In this document: positions 51,457-62,658 of the stretch, in pieces | Layout: each line of letters begins with the position of its first letter | Numbering within the stretch: position 1 is the first letter of the stretch | Assembly: GCA_002839645.1 (NCBI GenBank) | Contig: PGYL01000008.1 | Coordinates: forward strand, 1-64,000 | Source of the DNA: Methanomicrobiales archaeon HGW-Methanomicrobiales-2 | Lineage (GTDB): Archaea > Halobacteriota > Methanomicrobia > Methanomicrobiales > Methanoculleaceae | DNA length: 64,000 nt | Direction of reading: 5' to 3' | The notes under the pieces: generated by a model | The model's database searches: none | The model's input: only the letters and a program-made list of their open reading frames with translations | Told to the model about the DNA's origin: nothing | Program-made: the position numbers and the translations under genes

Positions 51457-52299
51457 ATGTCGGTAGCCGTTGTTTTCGATAGTGCAGGCACACTTCTCCG
51501 GACCTACCGTGTGGCACGCGATCTCCTCCACGATGAGATGCTGACCGAGGTCGAGACCACCACCATCACCTTCGGGGCCGAGGCGAGAGTGCTCGTCGTC
51601 CTTCACCTCCATTCGCGGGACGTCATCGAGGCGCCGGAGGACCAGCTCCTCTCGGAGTTCTTCCTGGAGCGGTCGATAGGCTTCGGGGTGGCCTGTTCGC
51701 GGCGGATCATCCCCGCCGAGGAGGTTGCAGAGATCCTCTACAACGACAGGCATGCCCGTATCGGTGATATGCAGGCCTGTATCCGGCAGGTCTGGAGCTG
51801 CTGCAAGAGAGAGTCGATCGTCACCATGAACAGCGGCGTGATCTTAAACATGGACCTCGCCCGCATCGAGTTCACGGTGACGACCGGGGGGAGGCCGTTT
51901 GACGGTGCGAGAGAGGCCATCAGCGAGCTGCACCGGATGGGCGTCCCCGCATACATAGCGTCCGGGGACCGCGTGGCGAAGCTCGAACGAATGGGGGATT
52001 ACCTCGGCATCCCCAGAGAAAGGGTCTACGGCGTCGCCACGCCCTCGATGAAGGCCCGGGTCGTGGAAGACCTCAAAGAGCAGTACGACAAAGTTGTTAT
52101 GGTTGGAGATGCCATCAACGACTTAAACGCCTTCCGGAAGGCCGATCTCGCGGTACTCACCGAACAGCAGTCTGATCTCAAGCCTGATATACTCTATACC
52201 ACCGCGGATCGGGTGATCCGGAATGTCAGCGAGGTGCCCGGTATTGTGGCGGAACTCCTCACGGATACCGCGGAGTCCGGGAAAAGTGCAACAATATAA
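51457..52299 (+). CDS. HAD-superfamily protein upstream of the AtwA/marker operon
   Basis: VVFDSAGTLLRTYR N-terminus; HRMGVPAYIASGDRVAKLERMGDYLGIPRERVYG; DKVVMVGDAINDLNAFRKADLAV. Confidence 0.8.
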   Translation: MSVAVVFDSAGTLLRTYRVARDLLHDEMLTEVETTTITFGAEARVLVVLHLHSRDVIEAPEDQLLSEFFLERSIGFGVACSRRIIPAEEVAEILYNDRHARIGDMQACIRQVWSCCKRESIVTMNSGVILNMDLARIEFTVTTGGRPFDGAREAISELHRMGVPAYIASGDRVAKLERMGDYLGIPRERVYGVATPSMKARVVEDLKEQYDKVVMVGDAINDLNAFRKADLAVLTEQQSDLKPDILYTTADRVIRNVSEVPGIVAELLTDTAESGKSATI

Positions 52300-52346
52300 A
52301 CCCTAATATGATACCACGAGAAGATTAGTTTAACGAGGAGCTCAAG

Positions 52347-53957
52347 ATGACCCCACTCATTACAGTAAAGGACCTCTGCATGGAGTTCAATGGCTGCGTT
52401 GTACTCAAAAATATACATTTTGAAGTAGCAGAGGGAGAGACGGTCGGTATTATCGGAAGAAGCGGGGCCGGTAAGACTGTTCTTATGCACCTTATGCGGG
52501 GTGTGGACCAGCCCCCGACACGCGGTGCGATCATCTATCATGTCGTCGCCTGTGAGAAGTGCGAATACATCGGCGTCCCGGGCGAGGCAGGGAAACCCTG
52601 TCCTGCCTGTGGAGGCGAACTCAAACCGGTAGACGTCGATCTCTGGGCCGAAGAGAGCGCGATGATGAAACGGCGGATCATGCGAAGGACCGCCATCATG
52701 TTCCAACGGACGTTCGCCCTCTACGGCGATGACCGCGTGATCGAGAACATCCTGCGGGCACTCGATGACATCGGCTATCCGGCCGAGAAGGCGGTCAGCA
52801 GGGCCGCCGACTTAATCGACCAGGTCCGGCTCTCTCACCGGATGATGCACATCGCCCGGGACCTCTCCGGCGGCGAGAAGCAGCGGGTGGTGCTCGCCCG
52901 ACAGCTCGCGAAGAACCCGTTCATGCTCTTTGCAGACGAGCCGACCGGGACGCTCGACCCGGAGACCGCGACACTCGTTCACCGGATGCTCATCGAGAGC
53001 GCGCAGCAGAACGATATGGCAATGGTGATCACGTCGCACTTCTCAAGCGTCATCGAGGATGTCGTGGATAGGGCTATTCTCCTTGAAAACGGGGAGATCA
53101 AGGAGATCGGGGCCCCGGAGCAGGTCATCCACAAGTTCATGGAGAACTACAGCGATGTCGAGCAGCACGAGGCCGGGGAGGTCGGCGAGAAGATCCTGAT
53201 CGCCCGCGACGTGGTCAAGCGTTACCTCTCGGTCGACCGGGGCGTCGTCAGGGCGGTCAACGGTGTCTCCTTCGAGGTCGCCGAGCAGGAGATCTTCGGG
53301 ATCATCGGCAAGAGCGGTGCGGGGAAGACGACCCTCTCCCGGATCATATCCGGGATTCTCGAGCCCACCAGCGGCGAGATGAACATCCGGATCGGGGACG
53401 ACTGGATCGATATGACAAAACCCGGCATCGAGAACCGCGGCCGGGCAAAGGGCTACATAGGCCTTCTCCACCAGGAGTACGACCTCTACCCGCACAGGAC
53501 GGTGCTCGACAACCTCACCGATGCCATTGGCCTTGAGTTCCCCAAGGAACTTGCAATGAGGAAGGCGATCATCACCCTCGGAATGGCCGGGTTTACGCCC
53601 GAGAAGAGCCGGGAGATCCTGGAGCGCTACCCAAGTCAGCTCTCTGAAGGCGAGAAGCACCGGGTGGCGCTGGCCCAGGTCCTCATTCGCGAGCCCCTGT
53701 TGGTCGTCCTCGACGAACCGACCGGCACGATGGACCCGATCACGAAGATCGACGTGAAACACTCGATCCTCCATGCCCGCGAAGAGATGGACGAGACATT
53801 TATCGTGGTCTCGCACGACATGGATTTTGTCCGAGACATCTGCGATCGCGTGGCCCTCATGCGGGGGGGCAGGATCATCCAGATGGGCCCGACCGAGGAG
53901 GTGCTCGCTCACCTCACCGAGGAAGAACGACAGGTGATGGGGGCCGGCGCTCCCTGA
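52347..53957 (+). CDS. atwA: Methyl-coenzyme M reductase system component A2 (AtwA), double ABC ATPase
   Basis: Two ABC modules ([32 protein letters not shown]), Cys-rich insert [24 protein letters not shown], followed by methanogenesis marker genes. Confidence 0.93.
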   Translation: MTPLITVKDLCMEFNGCVVLKNIHFEVAEGETVGIIGRSGAGKTVLMHLMRGVDQPPTRGAIIYHVVACEKCEYIGVPGEAGKPCPACGGELKPVDVDLWAEESAMMKRRIMRRTAIMFQRTFALYGDDRVIENILRALDDIGYPAEKAVSRAADLIDQVRLSHRMMHIARDLSGGEKQRVVLARQLAKNPFMLFADEPTGTLDPETATLVHRMLIESAQQNDMAMVITSHFSSVIEDVVDRAILLENGEIKEIGAPEQVIHKFMENYSDVEQHEAGEVGEKILIARDVVKRYLSVDRGVVRAVNGVSFEVAEQEIFGIIGKSGAGKTTLSRIISGILEPTSGEMNIRIGDDWIDMTKPGIENRGRAKGYIGLLHQEYDLYPHRTVLDNLTDAIGLEFPKELAMRKAIITLGMAGFTPEKSREILERYPSQLSEGEKHRVALAQVLIREPLLVVLDEPTGTMDPITKIDVKHSILHAREEMDETFIVVSHDMDFVRDICDRVALMRGGRIIQMGPTEEVLAHLTEEERQVMGAGAP

Positions 53958-53968
53958 GGTGTGAAAAG

Positions 53969-55495
53969 ATGGAGATCCACCTGGACGGAGAACGTAGAGA
54001 AGTCCCGGCGGGTTCCCGGCTCGGGGCTCTCCTCCCGGAGCGGGACGTGCGATGCAGCGTCGCGGTCATCCGGCCGGCACTCGATGAGGATGCGGCGGAG
54101 TCGCAGGAAGTCAGGTTCGTCACCTCTGCGGGCGATATGGTCGTCGAGATGGCCGACCCGGGGATGGCCTCCCGCCTCTTTTTGCCCGGGCTTGCCGAAC
54201 CGCTCCGCCTCCACTGGCAGGACCGCTCCGCCGCCGCCTTCGGGCCGTTTGCGTCCGGCGTCCGACCGGCACGGCAACCGGCCCGGTACGAGCGTGGCGA
54301 TGTGATCCTCGGGTGCGGAGGCTACGATCCGTCACAATCCTACCTGATCTTCGCACGCATGCGGCATACCGCCGACTACGGCGCCCCGGCAGACGGCGGC
54401 GTCATCGGCAGGGTCGTCAGCGGCCGGGGGCTGCTCGACCGCATCGGCGACGGTGACCGGGTCATCGAGGTCGAGCGGATATTCCAGCGTGCCGACCGGT
54501 CGCATGCGATCGTCACCCACGATGCGGAGTTCCCGCTCGAAGACGGGATGCAGATCGTCTCCTACGTCGAAGCGGAAGTGCTGGGCTTCGAGGCAGGCGA
54601 GGTCGATACCGAGACTGCACGGAGCGTCGAGCACTTTCTCCTCTCCGTGCAGACCGGCAGATTCCCGGTGGACCGTTCGGGCAGCACCTACATCGCCGAT
54701 ACGCATCTGGTCCCGACGAGAGTTCCGATGGAGTTCTCCGGTCCGAGGCTTGAAGGGACCATCACCGTCAGGACTGCCGGGAAATCCTCGGGAGCAGTCT
54801 ACATTTATACGCAGGGCGTATCGGCCAGCCCGGCGCACACCGTCGTAGGCAAGGTTGTCCACGGCATCGAGCTGGTCCGGTTTGCCGGCGAGGGCGACCT
54901 CCTCGCCATCCGGGCCGAACCGGAACAGTTCGATCTGGTCGGTCTTTCGCTCGCCGAGGCAGAGGCGGTCGCCGCCCGTCGCGGCGTTTCGCTCACCGCC
55001 GATACGGCCGGGGAAGACCGCGTGGTGATCGGCCAGATGCCGGCAACGACGCTCGAGGTGCTGGCCGCGAAAACTGTCGAAGTTGCAACGGAGTCCCCGG
55101 ACCACGTCATCAGCATCACCCTCGACGAGGCGGCCGCCCCCCGATCGGTCGCGATCCTCCGCGAGGCGACCGGGCTCAAACACCACGCCGTCGGGAAGAT
55201 GCCGCTTGTCTTTATGTTCGAGGACGTCTTCCTCTTCAAGCCGAAGATCGCCAAAAATATCGGGATCATCCCCGAGAATGTTCCTGCGGGCGAGACGCCG
55301 GCGTTCACCCTCGCGATGACCAACGACTCGCGACGGGGCACCGGCATGGTCGGCGTTCGCACGAAACCAAACGCCGAGTTCGGCCCGACCTCCGAGCCGT
55401 TCACGGGCACGAACATCATCGGGAAGGTGCTCGACATGGGGAACCTTGCCGGAATGCGTGAAGGAGCGACAGTATACGTGAAGGAGGTTAAATGA
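53969..55495 (+). CDS. Methanogenesis marker protein 3 (UPF0288)
   Basis: 508 aa; VPTRVPMEFSGPRLEGTITVRTAG, YTQGVSASPAHTVVGKVVHGIELV; position in marker operon. Confidence 0.85.
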   Translation: MEIHLDGERREVPAGSRLGALLPERDVRCSVAVIRPALDEDAAESQEVRFVTSAGDMVVEMADPGMASRLFLPGLAEPLRLHWQDRSAAAFGPFASGVRPARQPARYERGDVILGCGGYDPSQSYLIFARMRHTADYGAPADGGVIGRVVSGRGLLDRIGDGDRVIEVERIFQRADRSHAIVTHDAEFPLEDGMQIVSYVEAEVLGFEAGEVDTETARSVEHFLLSVQTGRFPVDRSGSTYIADTHLVPTRVPMEFSGPRLEGTITVRTAGKSSGAVYIYTQGVSASPAHTVVGKVVHGIELVRFAGEGDLLAIRAEPEQFDLVGLSLAEAEAVAARRGVSLTADTAGEDRVVIGQMPATTLEVLAAKTVEVATESPDHVISITLDEAAAPRSVAILREATGLKHHAVGKMPLVFMFEDVFLFKPKIAKNIGIIPENVPAGETPAFTLAMTNDSRRGTGMVGVRTKPNAEFGPTSEPFTGTNIIGKVLDMGNLAGMREGATVYVKEVK

Positions 55496-55959
55496 TGGCC
55501 GAATACACACCGGACTACGTGGGCACGGTGACCAAGTACGTCTTCGTCGAGTCCCCGTCCATGACCCCGGGCGAGCTCGCGCTGCGGGCATACGAGGCGT
55601 CCGAGGGCGTCCTGATCAAGGAGACGTGCTTCGGGCTGCAGGTGACGGGTGAACCGGAGTCCGTCGACCGCCTCATCGAAGAGATCCGCGCCTTCGACCC
55701 CACTCACATCTTCATCAAGGACCGGGGGTTCCCGCCCGGGGATCCGCGGCGGTGCCGGGCGAACCTCGGCGGTGCGAGGCCGGGTTACCTCGGCCACGAG
55801 CGGGAGTTCCGCATCCTCCGCTACATCACCCACGGCCTCGAGGAACTCGACCGGCGGGGAGAGGAGGCGGAGGTGCCGGAGACGGCTCCCGTAAGCGAGA
55901 AGAAACCCGTGTTTGATATCAAGCGATTACAAGAAATTATTGAGACAGAGGAGCCCTGA
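55492..55959 (+). CDS. Methanogenesis marker protein 6
   Basis: TKYVFVESPSMTPGELALRAYEA...FIKDRGFPPGDPRRCRANLGGARPGYLGHEREFRIL; overlaps gene for marker 3. Confidence 0.85.
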   Translation: MMAEYTPDYVGTVTKYVFVESPSMTPGELALRAYEASEGVLIKETCFGLQVTGEPESVDRLIEEIRAFDPTHIFIKDRGFPPGDPRRCRANLGGARPGYLGHEREFRILRYITHGLEELDRRGEEAEVPETAPVSEKKPVFDIKRLQEIIETEEP

Positions 55960-55964
55960 ATAGA

Positions 55965-56417
55965 ATGGCAAAGGTGTTTATCTACCCTGCAACGAGCCTC
56001 ATACTCTCCGACCTGGTGGCCCGGTTCGGCCATAAACCGCTCGGTGCAGCCCTCGGTATCCGGGAGCGGATACAGACCGCCGGGGTTGACTCCCCGCCCC
56101 TGCAGATCACCCCCGAAGAGCCGAAACGCGGCCTGAAGTACGCTGCCGTCGAGGTGCCGTCCGGTGTCCGGGGCCGGATGGCGATCTACGGACCTCTCAT
56201 CGAGGAGGCAGAGGCTGCGGTGATCGTCACCGACGCCGACCTTGCGTTCGGGTGCATGGGGTGCGCCCGCACCGACGAGTTGATCCTCTTTTCCCTGCGC
56301 CAGAAGGGCATGCCGATCCTGGAACTGAAGTATCCGACAACCGAGGAGGAGGGCGTGCAGTTCGTCGCCGCCATCAAAAAATTCCTCGCTGGTCTCCCCA
56401 ACGGAGGTGAAGCATGA
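55965..56417 (+). CDS. Methanogenesis marker protein 5
   Basis: [24 protein letters not shown]...[16 protein letters not shown]. Confidence 0.85.
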   Translation: MAKVFIYPATSLILSDLVARFGHKPLGAALGIRERIQTAGVDSPPLQITPEEPKRGLKYAAVEVPSGVRGRMAIYGPLIEEAEAAVIVTDADLAFGCMGCARTDELILFSLRQKGMPILELKYPTTEEEGVQFVAAIKKFLAGLPNGGEA

Positions 56418-57652
56418 GCCGGAAGGTCCGGATTGCCCAGCTCACCTGTGGGTCGGAGTACAGCGGCGTCCAGAAGGAGATCTACGAAGCCGCCGAGGCG
56501 GTGGGCGCGGAGATGTTCTTCCCCGATATCGCGCTCGCCGACGTCGAGAGGGCGGTCAAGACGTTCGGGCTGGACGTCAAAAGCGCCGACTTAAAACTGA
56601 TGATCGCCCGGGGCATGGCTCTGGTGGAAGGGAAAGTGGAGGCGGACGGGGTCTTCATCGGGACCTGCTTCCGGTGCGCCGAGGCGGCGATCGTCAGGAA
56701 CGAACTCAGGCGGTATATCCCCGAGAACTCGAAGCTGCCGGTGGTGAGTTACTCCTTCACCGAGCGGACGACTTCCGGGACCCTTCTCACCAGGATGGAA
56801 GCCCTGACCACCATCGCCCGCCGCCGAGCGCTTCTCGCCCGCGAGGAGCAGACCGGGATCACGATGGGCGTCGACTCGGGTTCGAGCACCACAAAGGCGG
56901 TCGTGATGAAGGATAACCAGATCGTCGGCACCGGGTGGCACCCGACGACCGAGGTGATCAAGAGCGCCGAGAGTGCGATTGCCGACGCGCTTGCGATGGC
57001 GGGCCTCACCCGTGAGGATATCCAGGCGATCGGCACCACCGGATACGGCCGGTTCCTGATCGGCAAGCACCTCGGGGCCGACCTTATTCAGGAGGAACTG
57101 ACGGTGAACTCGAAAGGCGCCGTCTACCTTGCCGGCCACCAGCGGGGCTCCGCGACCGTCATCGATATCGGCGGCATGGACAACAAGGCGATCAGCGTCA
57201 TCGACGGCATCCCCGGAACCTTCACGATGGGCGGGATCTGCGCCGGTGCGAGCGGCCGGTTCCTGGAGATGACCGCAAAGCGTCTCGGCGTGGATATCAC
57301 CGAACTCGGCCCCCTTGCCATGAAGGGTATGGGGAAGAACGTCTCGATGAACAGTTACTGTATCGTCTTTGGGACGCAGAGCCTGGTGAACGCGCTCGCT
57401 GCAGGGAGCTCGCGTGAGGACGTGGCGGCTGCAGCCTGCCACAGCGTTGCGGAACAGGTCTTTGAGCAGCAGTTGCAGGAGGTCGACATCAAGGAGCCGG
57501 TGATCATGGTCGGCGGCACCTCGCTGATCGAGGGGCTGGTCTATGCGATGGGCCAGCTCCTGCAGACCGAGATCGTCGTCCCGCCCTACTCGCAGTACAT
57601 CGGTGCGGTCGGGTCTGCCCTGCTCGCGTCCGGGTTCGTCCAGGGAGAGTAG
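56414..57652 (+). CDS. Methanogenesis marker protein 15 (BadF/BadG-type ATPase)
   Basis: [70 protein letters not shown]. Confidence 0.88.
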   Translation: MSRKVRIAQLTCGSEYSGVQKEIYEAAEAVGAEMFFPDIALADVERAVKTFGLDVKSADLKLMIARGMALVEGKVEADGVFIGTCFRCAEAAIVRNELRRYIPENSKLPVVSYSFTERTTSGTLLTRMEALTTIARRRALLAREEQTGITMGVDSGSSTTKAVVMKDNQIVGTGWHPTTEVIKSAESAIADALAMAGLTREDIQAIGTTGYGRFLIGKHLGADLIQEELTVNSKGAVYLAGHQRGSATVIDIGGMDNKAISVIDGIPGTFTMGGICAGASGRFLEMTAKRLGVDITELGPLAMKGMGKNVSMNSYCIVFGTQSLVNALAAGSSREDVAAAACHSVAEQVFEQQLQEVDIKEPVIMVGGTSLIEGLVYAMGQLLQTEIVVPPYSQYIGAVGSALLASGFVQGE

Positions 57653-58237
57653 ATGCCCCCCTTGAATTACTTCGTGGTCGAGTCTCCCGATGAGATCGGG
57701 AGAGAAGCCTACGAACGGATCGTGGCCGATGTCCTCCAGGACCTCGACCTGATCAAGGTGGTCGACCGGCTGCACATCTACGTCGACCCGAAGGTGCCGA
57801 TCTTCGTCGCCGCAGGAGTGCTGCGCCATATGCCGCGTGCTATCCGTATCAGCGACTTTGCCAATATCAACCCTGGTGAGAAGGAGATCGTGCTTGATAT
57901 CGGCGACGAGACCTACCTTGCGCCGCTGCTCCAGAACCTCTGGGCCCGTTACGGCAAGGAGAACGTCGACCAGCCCGACCGGTTCACGGTCGTCCTCCCT
58001 GCGGGGGTTGCCGGAGAAGAGGATCTCGAACATATGGTGGTCGCCGATCCGAGCGAGACGCTCTATATGGACGTCATCTACGCGCTCCAGTACATCGCAC
58101 CCGAGGGGTTCAAGGTCCGCCGCCAGTATATCCGGGATGAGAAGTTTTACTATGTGGCAAGCGAGGATACCCTGCCGGCCGACATCGTGGAGACGATGAT
58201 CGTGCCGATCTTTGCAAAGATGGGGGTGACGCTGTGA
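57653..58237 (+). CDS. Methanogenesis marker protein 17
   Basis: YFVVESPDEIGREAYERIVADVLQDLDLIKVVDRLHIYVDPKVPIFVAAG; position between markers 15 and 7. Confidence 0.85.
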   Translation: MPPLNYFVVESPDEIGREAYERIVADVLQDLDLIKVVDRLHIYVDPKVPIFVAAGVLRHMPRAIRISDFANINPGEKEIVLDIGDETYLAPLLQNLWARYGKENVDQPDRFTVVLPAGVAGEEDLEHMVVADPSETLYMDVIYALQYIAPEGFKVRRQYIRDEKFYYVASEDTLPADIVETMIVPIFAKMGVTL

Positions 58238-59175
58238 CGACGCTGGTGCCGGTGACCTACAAGGGAGGCGTCTACCGGCACGACGAGATCATGGACCTGA
58301 TCGACGACCTCGGGGGCTACATCGTCCAGAAACACGTCATGGCCCAGGACGTCGTGCTCCAGTCGTTCGTGCCGCGGGACGATATCGACCTGATCCGGGA
58401 GATCGCAAAACCGCTCGCGGGCGAGGTGGTCGAGGCACCCCTGGTCGGGACCGAGATCGCCGTGGTCAGCCCGAGCCTGGAGATCCATCACCTCCCGCAT
58501 ACCGCCTGCGATATCGCCGAGTACCTCCGGCGCTCAGGCGCGAAGACCAACATGGTCGGGCTTTCGAGGGGGTTTGGGAAGCGGATAGCAAACCTCAACG
58601 ATGAGGAGCGGGACGTCATCAACGAGCACGATCTCGCTGTCTACGCTCTCGGCAACTTCGAGGAGTGTATCCAGCAGAAGTTCCCGGTGCTCCGGCGCGG
58701 GATCCACGTCCCGATCGTGGTGACCGGCGCCCCGGACCGCGAAACCCTGCTGCGAATCATCGACCCGCCCGTCGAGGGGTATGTCGGAGGCGTCGGCAGG
58801 ATCATGCACCGGTTCAAGCGTCCCGAGGAACTCGCGAAGCTCGACGAACTGGTGGACGAGGTCTCCCGCACCCTGGATGCCCGGCGGGACGACCTCGCAA
58901 GGGACCCGCTCTCTATCTTCCCGCCCCGCCTGATGGCGATCCTCGAGGAGCGGATCCACGAGATAAGCATGCTGACGCACCCGACGCCGGTGACCGCCCA
59001 GATGGAAGGCCTCCGGGTGAAACTCCCCTATGACCTGTATGCCGATGGCGTACGGTCACTTGAGGTCGCCAGCGGGGTCACCATCGGGGATATTGCCAGC
59101 GTTACGCCGTCACGGATGCGCAACTACATATTGATCCGGATTAAACCCTTCTCTGAGACCAGAATCTTGGTGTAA
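58234..59175 (+). CDS. Methanogenesis marker protein 7
   Basis: VPVTYKGGVYRHDEIMDLIDDLGGYIVQKHVMAQDVVLQSFVPRDDID; LPHTACDIAEYLRRSGAKTNMVGLSRGFGKRIA. Confidence 0.87.
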   Translation: MTTLVPVTYKGGVYRHDEIMDLIDDLGGYIVQKHVMAQDVVLQSFVPRDDIDLIREIAKPLAGEVVEAPLVGTEIAVVSPSLEIHHLPHTACDIAEYLRRSGAKTNMVGLSRGFGKRIANLNDEERDVINEHDLAVYALGNFEECIQQKFPVLRRGIHVPIVVTGAPDRETLLRIIDPPVEGYVGGVGRIMHRFKRPEELAKLDELVDEVSRTLDARRDDLARDPLSIFPPRLMAILEERIHEISMLTHPTPVTAQMEGLRVKLPYDLYADGVRSLEVASGVTIGDIASVTPSRMRNYILIRIKPFSETRILV

Positions 59176-59177
59176 CG

Positions 59178-59624
59178 ATGGATTTTGAGAAGATACTCAC
59201 GAGGGTTGCACAGCGGGGGTCGGACGTCATCGCGGAGGAACTTCTCCGGGAGATCGAGGCCGAATACGGCAGGGTTCCCCTGATATTCGAGCGGATGGCG
59301 GAACGGCCCGAGATCCTCATCTCGCACCTGTTGTACAAGGGCGCCGTTACCGAGACCAGCCAGCTCGAGCCGAAGGTGATCGAACTGATCAGCCTCGCGG
59401 TGGGCGCCGCACTCAAGTGCAGTCACTGCGTCGAGTACCACATGCAGTCGGCGATGGCGAAGGGCGCAACTCGGGCCGAGATCCTGGAGGTGATCCTGAT
59501 CGCGGGGATGCTCGCGAACTCCGCGGTCCTCGCGGACGCCTACCGGGTGGTGAACGGTTCGGGTCCCTGCCCTTCCTGCGACATCAACGGCACGGGCCTC
59601 GATAAGACCTGTTCCGACGACTGA
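59178..59624 (+). CDS. Carboxymuconolactone decarboxylase/AhpD-like protein
   Basis: ELISLAVGAALKCSHCVEYHMQSAMAKGATRAEILEVILIAGML (CxxCxxxH). Confidence 0.85.
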   Translation: MDFEKILTRVAQRGSDVIAEELLREIEAEYGRVPLIFERMAERPEILISHLLYKGAVTETSQLEPKVIELISLAVGAALKCSHCVEYHMQSAMAKGATRAEILEVILIAGMLANSAVLADAYRVVNGSGPCPSCDINGTGLDKTCSDD

Positions 59625-59635
59625 TTGACTCTGGT

Positions 59636-61447
59636 ATGTGCGGTATTGCCGGGCAGTTTGCCCTGAACGGAGATGCGGCGGACGCGGTCCTCGTCGGGGC
59701 CATGGCGGAGCGACTGGCTCATCGCGGACCTGACGGCGAGGGGAGCCACTTCTCCGGCCCGGTCGGCCTTGCCCACCGCCGTCTCGCGATCATCGACCTC
59801 TCCGACGAAGGCCGGCAGCCGATGGCAAACGAGGACGGATCGCTTCAGATCGTCTTCAACGGCGAGATCTACAACTATCGCGAGCTCCGGGAGGAACTCC
59901 TCGCCGCCGGCCATCGCTTCGCCTCGGCAACCGATACGGAGGTGATCCTGCACGCCTACGAGGAGTGGGGGAGGGACTGCCTCGCCCGGTTCAACGGGAT
60001 GTGGGCGTTTGGCCTCTGGGACGAGCGCCGCCGCGAACTCTTCTGCGCCCGTGACCGCCTGGGTGTCAAGCCGTTCTACTACACCGTGGTCGGGGGGTCG
60101 TTCCTCTTCGCCTCGGAGATCAAGGCGCTCCTTGCACATCCTCTGGCCGGTAAAAGGCCCAACGACCGTATGCTCTCGACGTTTCTTGCGTGGGGGGTCG
60201 CGGACCATCCCGCCGAGACGATGTACGACGGCATCTTCCAGCTCCCGCCGGCCCACGCACTCGTCGTCTCGGAGGGGGGCGTCGGGGAGCCGGAGCGCTA
60301 CTGGGACGTCGCGATGAACCCCGCCCCGCGGGCGGCCATCGACGACGAGACCGCCGCCCGGCGGGTCCGCGACCTCCTGACCGATGCGGTCCGGCTCAGG
60401 CTCAGGAGCGATGTCCCGGTCGGCACCTGCCTCTCGGGCGGCATCGACTCCTCGACGGTCACCGCCCTGATCAACGTTCTCCTCCGGGCGGAGAGCCCGG
60501 AGAGCGTCGGCGCCCGGCAAAAGACGTTCTCGGTCTGTTTCGACGATCCCCGGTTCGACGAGAGCAGGCATATCGACACGGTGGTTGCGGCGACAGAGGT
60601 CGCCAGCCGCCGGATCACTCCCAATACGGAGGGGCTCTGGGAGGATATCGAGAGGCTCCTTTACCTGCAGGACGAGCCGTTTGCGTCCCTCTCGATCTAC
60701 GCCCAGTATTGCGTGATGCGGCTCGCCGGAAGCGAGGTGAAGGTGGTCCTGGACGGGCAGGGCGCCGACGAGCAGCTCGGGGGATATATCGCCTACCAGG
60801 CGCCCTACATCCGCGGTCTCCTCCGGCGCCGGGAGATCCTCGCGGCCCTTCGGGAGGGGCTCGGGAGCGTGCGGCATCATGGGTCCTTCTTCTCGTGGGC
60901 ATTTCGGCAGTTCCGGGTCCGGTCGGAGCGGAGGGGGCTTCTCCGCGGCTCTCCGCCGGAGGTCCTCCGGTACGCGGGATCGCTTGAGGAGGTGCTGAAA
61001 CGGGAGGTCGTCGCCTCGAACCTCCCTCTCCTGCTGCACTGGGAAGACCGGAACTCGATGGCTTTCTCGATCGAGGCCCGGGTCCCGTTCCTCGACTACC
61101 GGCTGGTGGAGTACCTCGCAGGGCTCCCGCTCGACCAGAAGGTCCGCCACGGCGTTACGAAGTACGTCCTGCGGCGGGCGATCCACGGGCTGGTCCCCGA
61201 CGCCATCCGGTGCAGGATGGACAAGATGGGGTTCGTCACCCCCGAAGAGGTCTGGATGAAGGATGAACTTGCATCCCACATCCTCGCGCTCTTCTCCTCA
61301 CCGGAGTTTGCAGGGCGGCCCTACTGGGACGCGGAGCAGGTTCTCCGGAATTACCGGGAGTTCCTTTTGGGGAAGAGCGCGTACTCCACCGAGTTCTGGC
61401 GGATAGCCTGCGCGGAGCTGTGGTTGAGACAGTTTGCGATGGGCTGA
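59636..61447 (+). CDS. asnB: Asparagine synthase (glutamine-hydrolysing)
   Basis: MCGIAGQFALNG; FNGEIYNYRELREEL; PVGTCLSGGIDSSTVTAL; MDKMGFVTP. Confidence 0.93.
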   Translation: MCGIAGQFALNGDAADAVLVGAMAERLAHRGPDGEGSHFSGPVGLAHRRLAIIDLSDEGRQPMANEDGSLQIVFNGEIYNYRELREELLAAGHRFASATDTEVILHAYEEWGRDCLARFNGMWAFGLWDERRRELFCARDRLGVKPFYYTVVGGSFLFASEIKALLAHPLAGKRPNDRMLSTFLAWGVADHPAETMYDGIFQLPPAHALVVSEGGVGEPERYWDVAMNPAPRAAIDDETAARRVRDLLTDAVRLRLRSDVPVGTCLSGGIDSSTVTALINVLLRAESPESVGARQKTFSVCFDDPRFDESRHIDTVVAATEVASRRITPNTEGLWEDIERLLYLQDEPFASLSIYAQYCVMRLAGSEVKVVLDGQGADEQLGGYIAYQAPYIRGLLRRREILAALREGLGSVRHHGSFFSWAFRQFRVRSERRGLLRGSPPEVLRYAGSLEEVLKREVVASNLPLLLHWEDRNSMAFSIEARVPFLDYRLVEYLAGLPLDQKVRHGVTKYVLRRAIHGLVPDAIRCRMDKMGFVTPEEVWMKDELASHILALFSSPEFAGRPYWDAEQVLRNYREFLLGKSAYSTEFWRIACAELWLRQFAMG

Positions 61448-61509
61448 AGGGCGGGTGGCGGCCGTTTATATGGCCGGGGATCGAATCCCCCGCCCCTCTT
61501 TTGATACTA

Positions 61510-62214
61510 TCATTCCCCCTCCTCCTGGCAGACTCCCCCCTTCTTCCGCAGGCCTCTTCCTGCATACGCCGCAAGCAGGACCGAGATGACGCCGGTAATG
61601 AAGATGCCGTCGAAGATCCCCGCCCCCCCGATGGAGAGGACAGTCGCCTGGCCTCCGGCAAGTGCCGCGAGCACGTCGGGGTTTGCGAGGTTGAGGATAT
61701 CGGCGCCGAGCAGGGTGCCCATGGTCCCGCCCGCGTAGGCGAGCCCGGGAGCGGTGTGGCAGCCGCCGGCGAGGAGGAGTCCTGCGGCAGCCCCGGCGAG
61801 AGGCGCGATGTAGAACGGCATGGTGATCCCGATGCCGGGGACCGGTGTTGCGAAGATGTAGGCGACGAGGGATACGACGCCGACGGCAGCGAGGATCTTC
61901 GGGCGAGAGACCCGGCCCCGTCCGACCATCCCGATCGTCACGAAGAGAGGGATGACGGCGCCGCCGACGTTGACCGCGATGACTGCCTCGCCCACCGGGA
62001 CCAGCGGGATGTCGATCAGGCTCCCGAGCAGCGCTCCGGTGGTCACCAGCACCGCCTGGTAGAATCGGAGCCCGATCGACTCAAAGACCCCCTCGGTGAT
62101 GAGGAGCAGGTTGAATATGACCAGTGCCGGTATGAGGACGGCTAACGCGATGAGGATCTGCTCCGGACTGAAGGGAACCGGCATAATCGCGATCGTGGAC
62201 AGTTCGGTCTCCAT
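61510..62214 (-). CDS. DUF1614-like integral membrane protein
   Basis: 234 aa, multiple TM helices; GSLIDIPLVPV, NVGGAVIPLFV, GGAGIFDGIFITGVISVLLA. Confidence 0.75.
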   Translation of the reverse strand: METELSTIAIMPVPFSPEQILIALAVLIPALVIFNLLLITEGVFESIGLRFYQAVLVTTGALLGSLIDIPLVPVGEAVIAVNVGGAVIPLFVTIGMVGRGRVSRPKILAAVGVVSLVAYIFATPVPGIGITMPFYIAPLAGAAAGLLLAGGCHTAPGLAYAGGTMGTLLGADILNLANPDVLAALAGGQATVLSIGGAGIFDGIFITGVISVLLAAYAGRGLRKKGGVCQEEGE

Positions 62215-62658
62215 AGGGCGGGCATACCGGACGGGTCCATACCATAAATAGTTTCAGCAGTATCGCCCCGGCGGGTCTCCCCGGCCGATGCGGAGGGCGT
62301 TCCCGTGGCTTCGATCGGAGGGTCTCCTGGCCGGGACAATATCGGCCGGCCTTGCCCGGCCAGCCAGGTTTGCTCTCTCCGGTAAAGGTGCGTCTCACCA
62401 GCCATGTGGGGAAAGGGGGGTTCAATAGAATAGGGAAAAGTTAAATGGCCTATTTTATATTCATTTATAAATAGATATGTTCATATAGGGATAACCAAAA
62501 ATAATACTAAAACAATAGTTCCTCCCTCGAATTGGATAACGGAAACCGGATAACACATCCCCGGGGGATATCCCGCAGGTGAGCCGGCATTCCTGGATGT
62601 ACGTGTCGGGGTAGTGGGTGATTGACAACGATTCTGTTCTATCCGACTGGTTGCATCT

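Noticed and set aside
53222-53912. Reverse ORF of 289 aa opposite AtwA
   Set aside because: Shadow ORF; forward double ABC ATPase is well supported
54332-55591. 419-aa reverse ORF opposite methanogenesis marker 3
   Set aside because: Antisense GC artifact; forward frame is the conserved marker protein
59540-61279. 579-aa reverse ORF opposite asnB
   Set aside because: Antisense GC artifact; forward AsnB has all catalytic motifs
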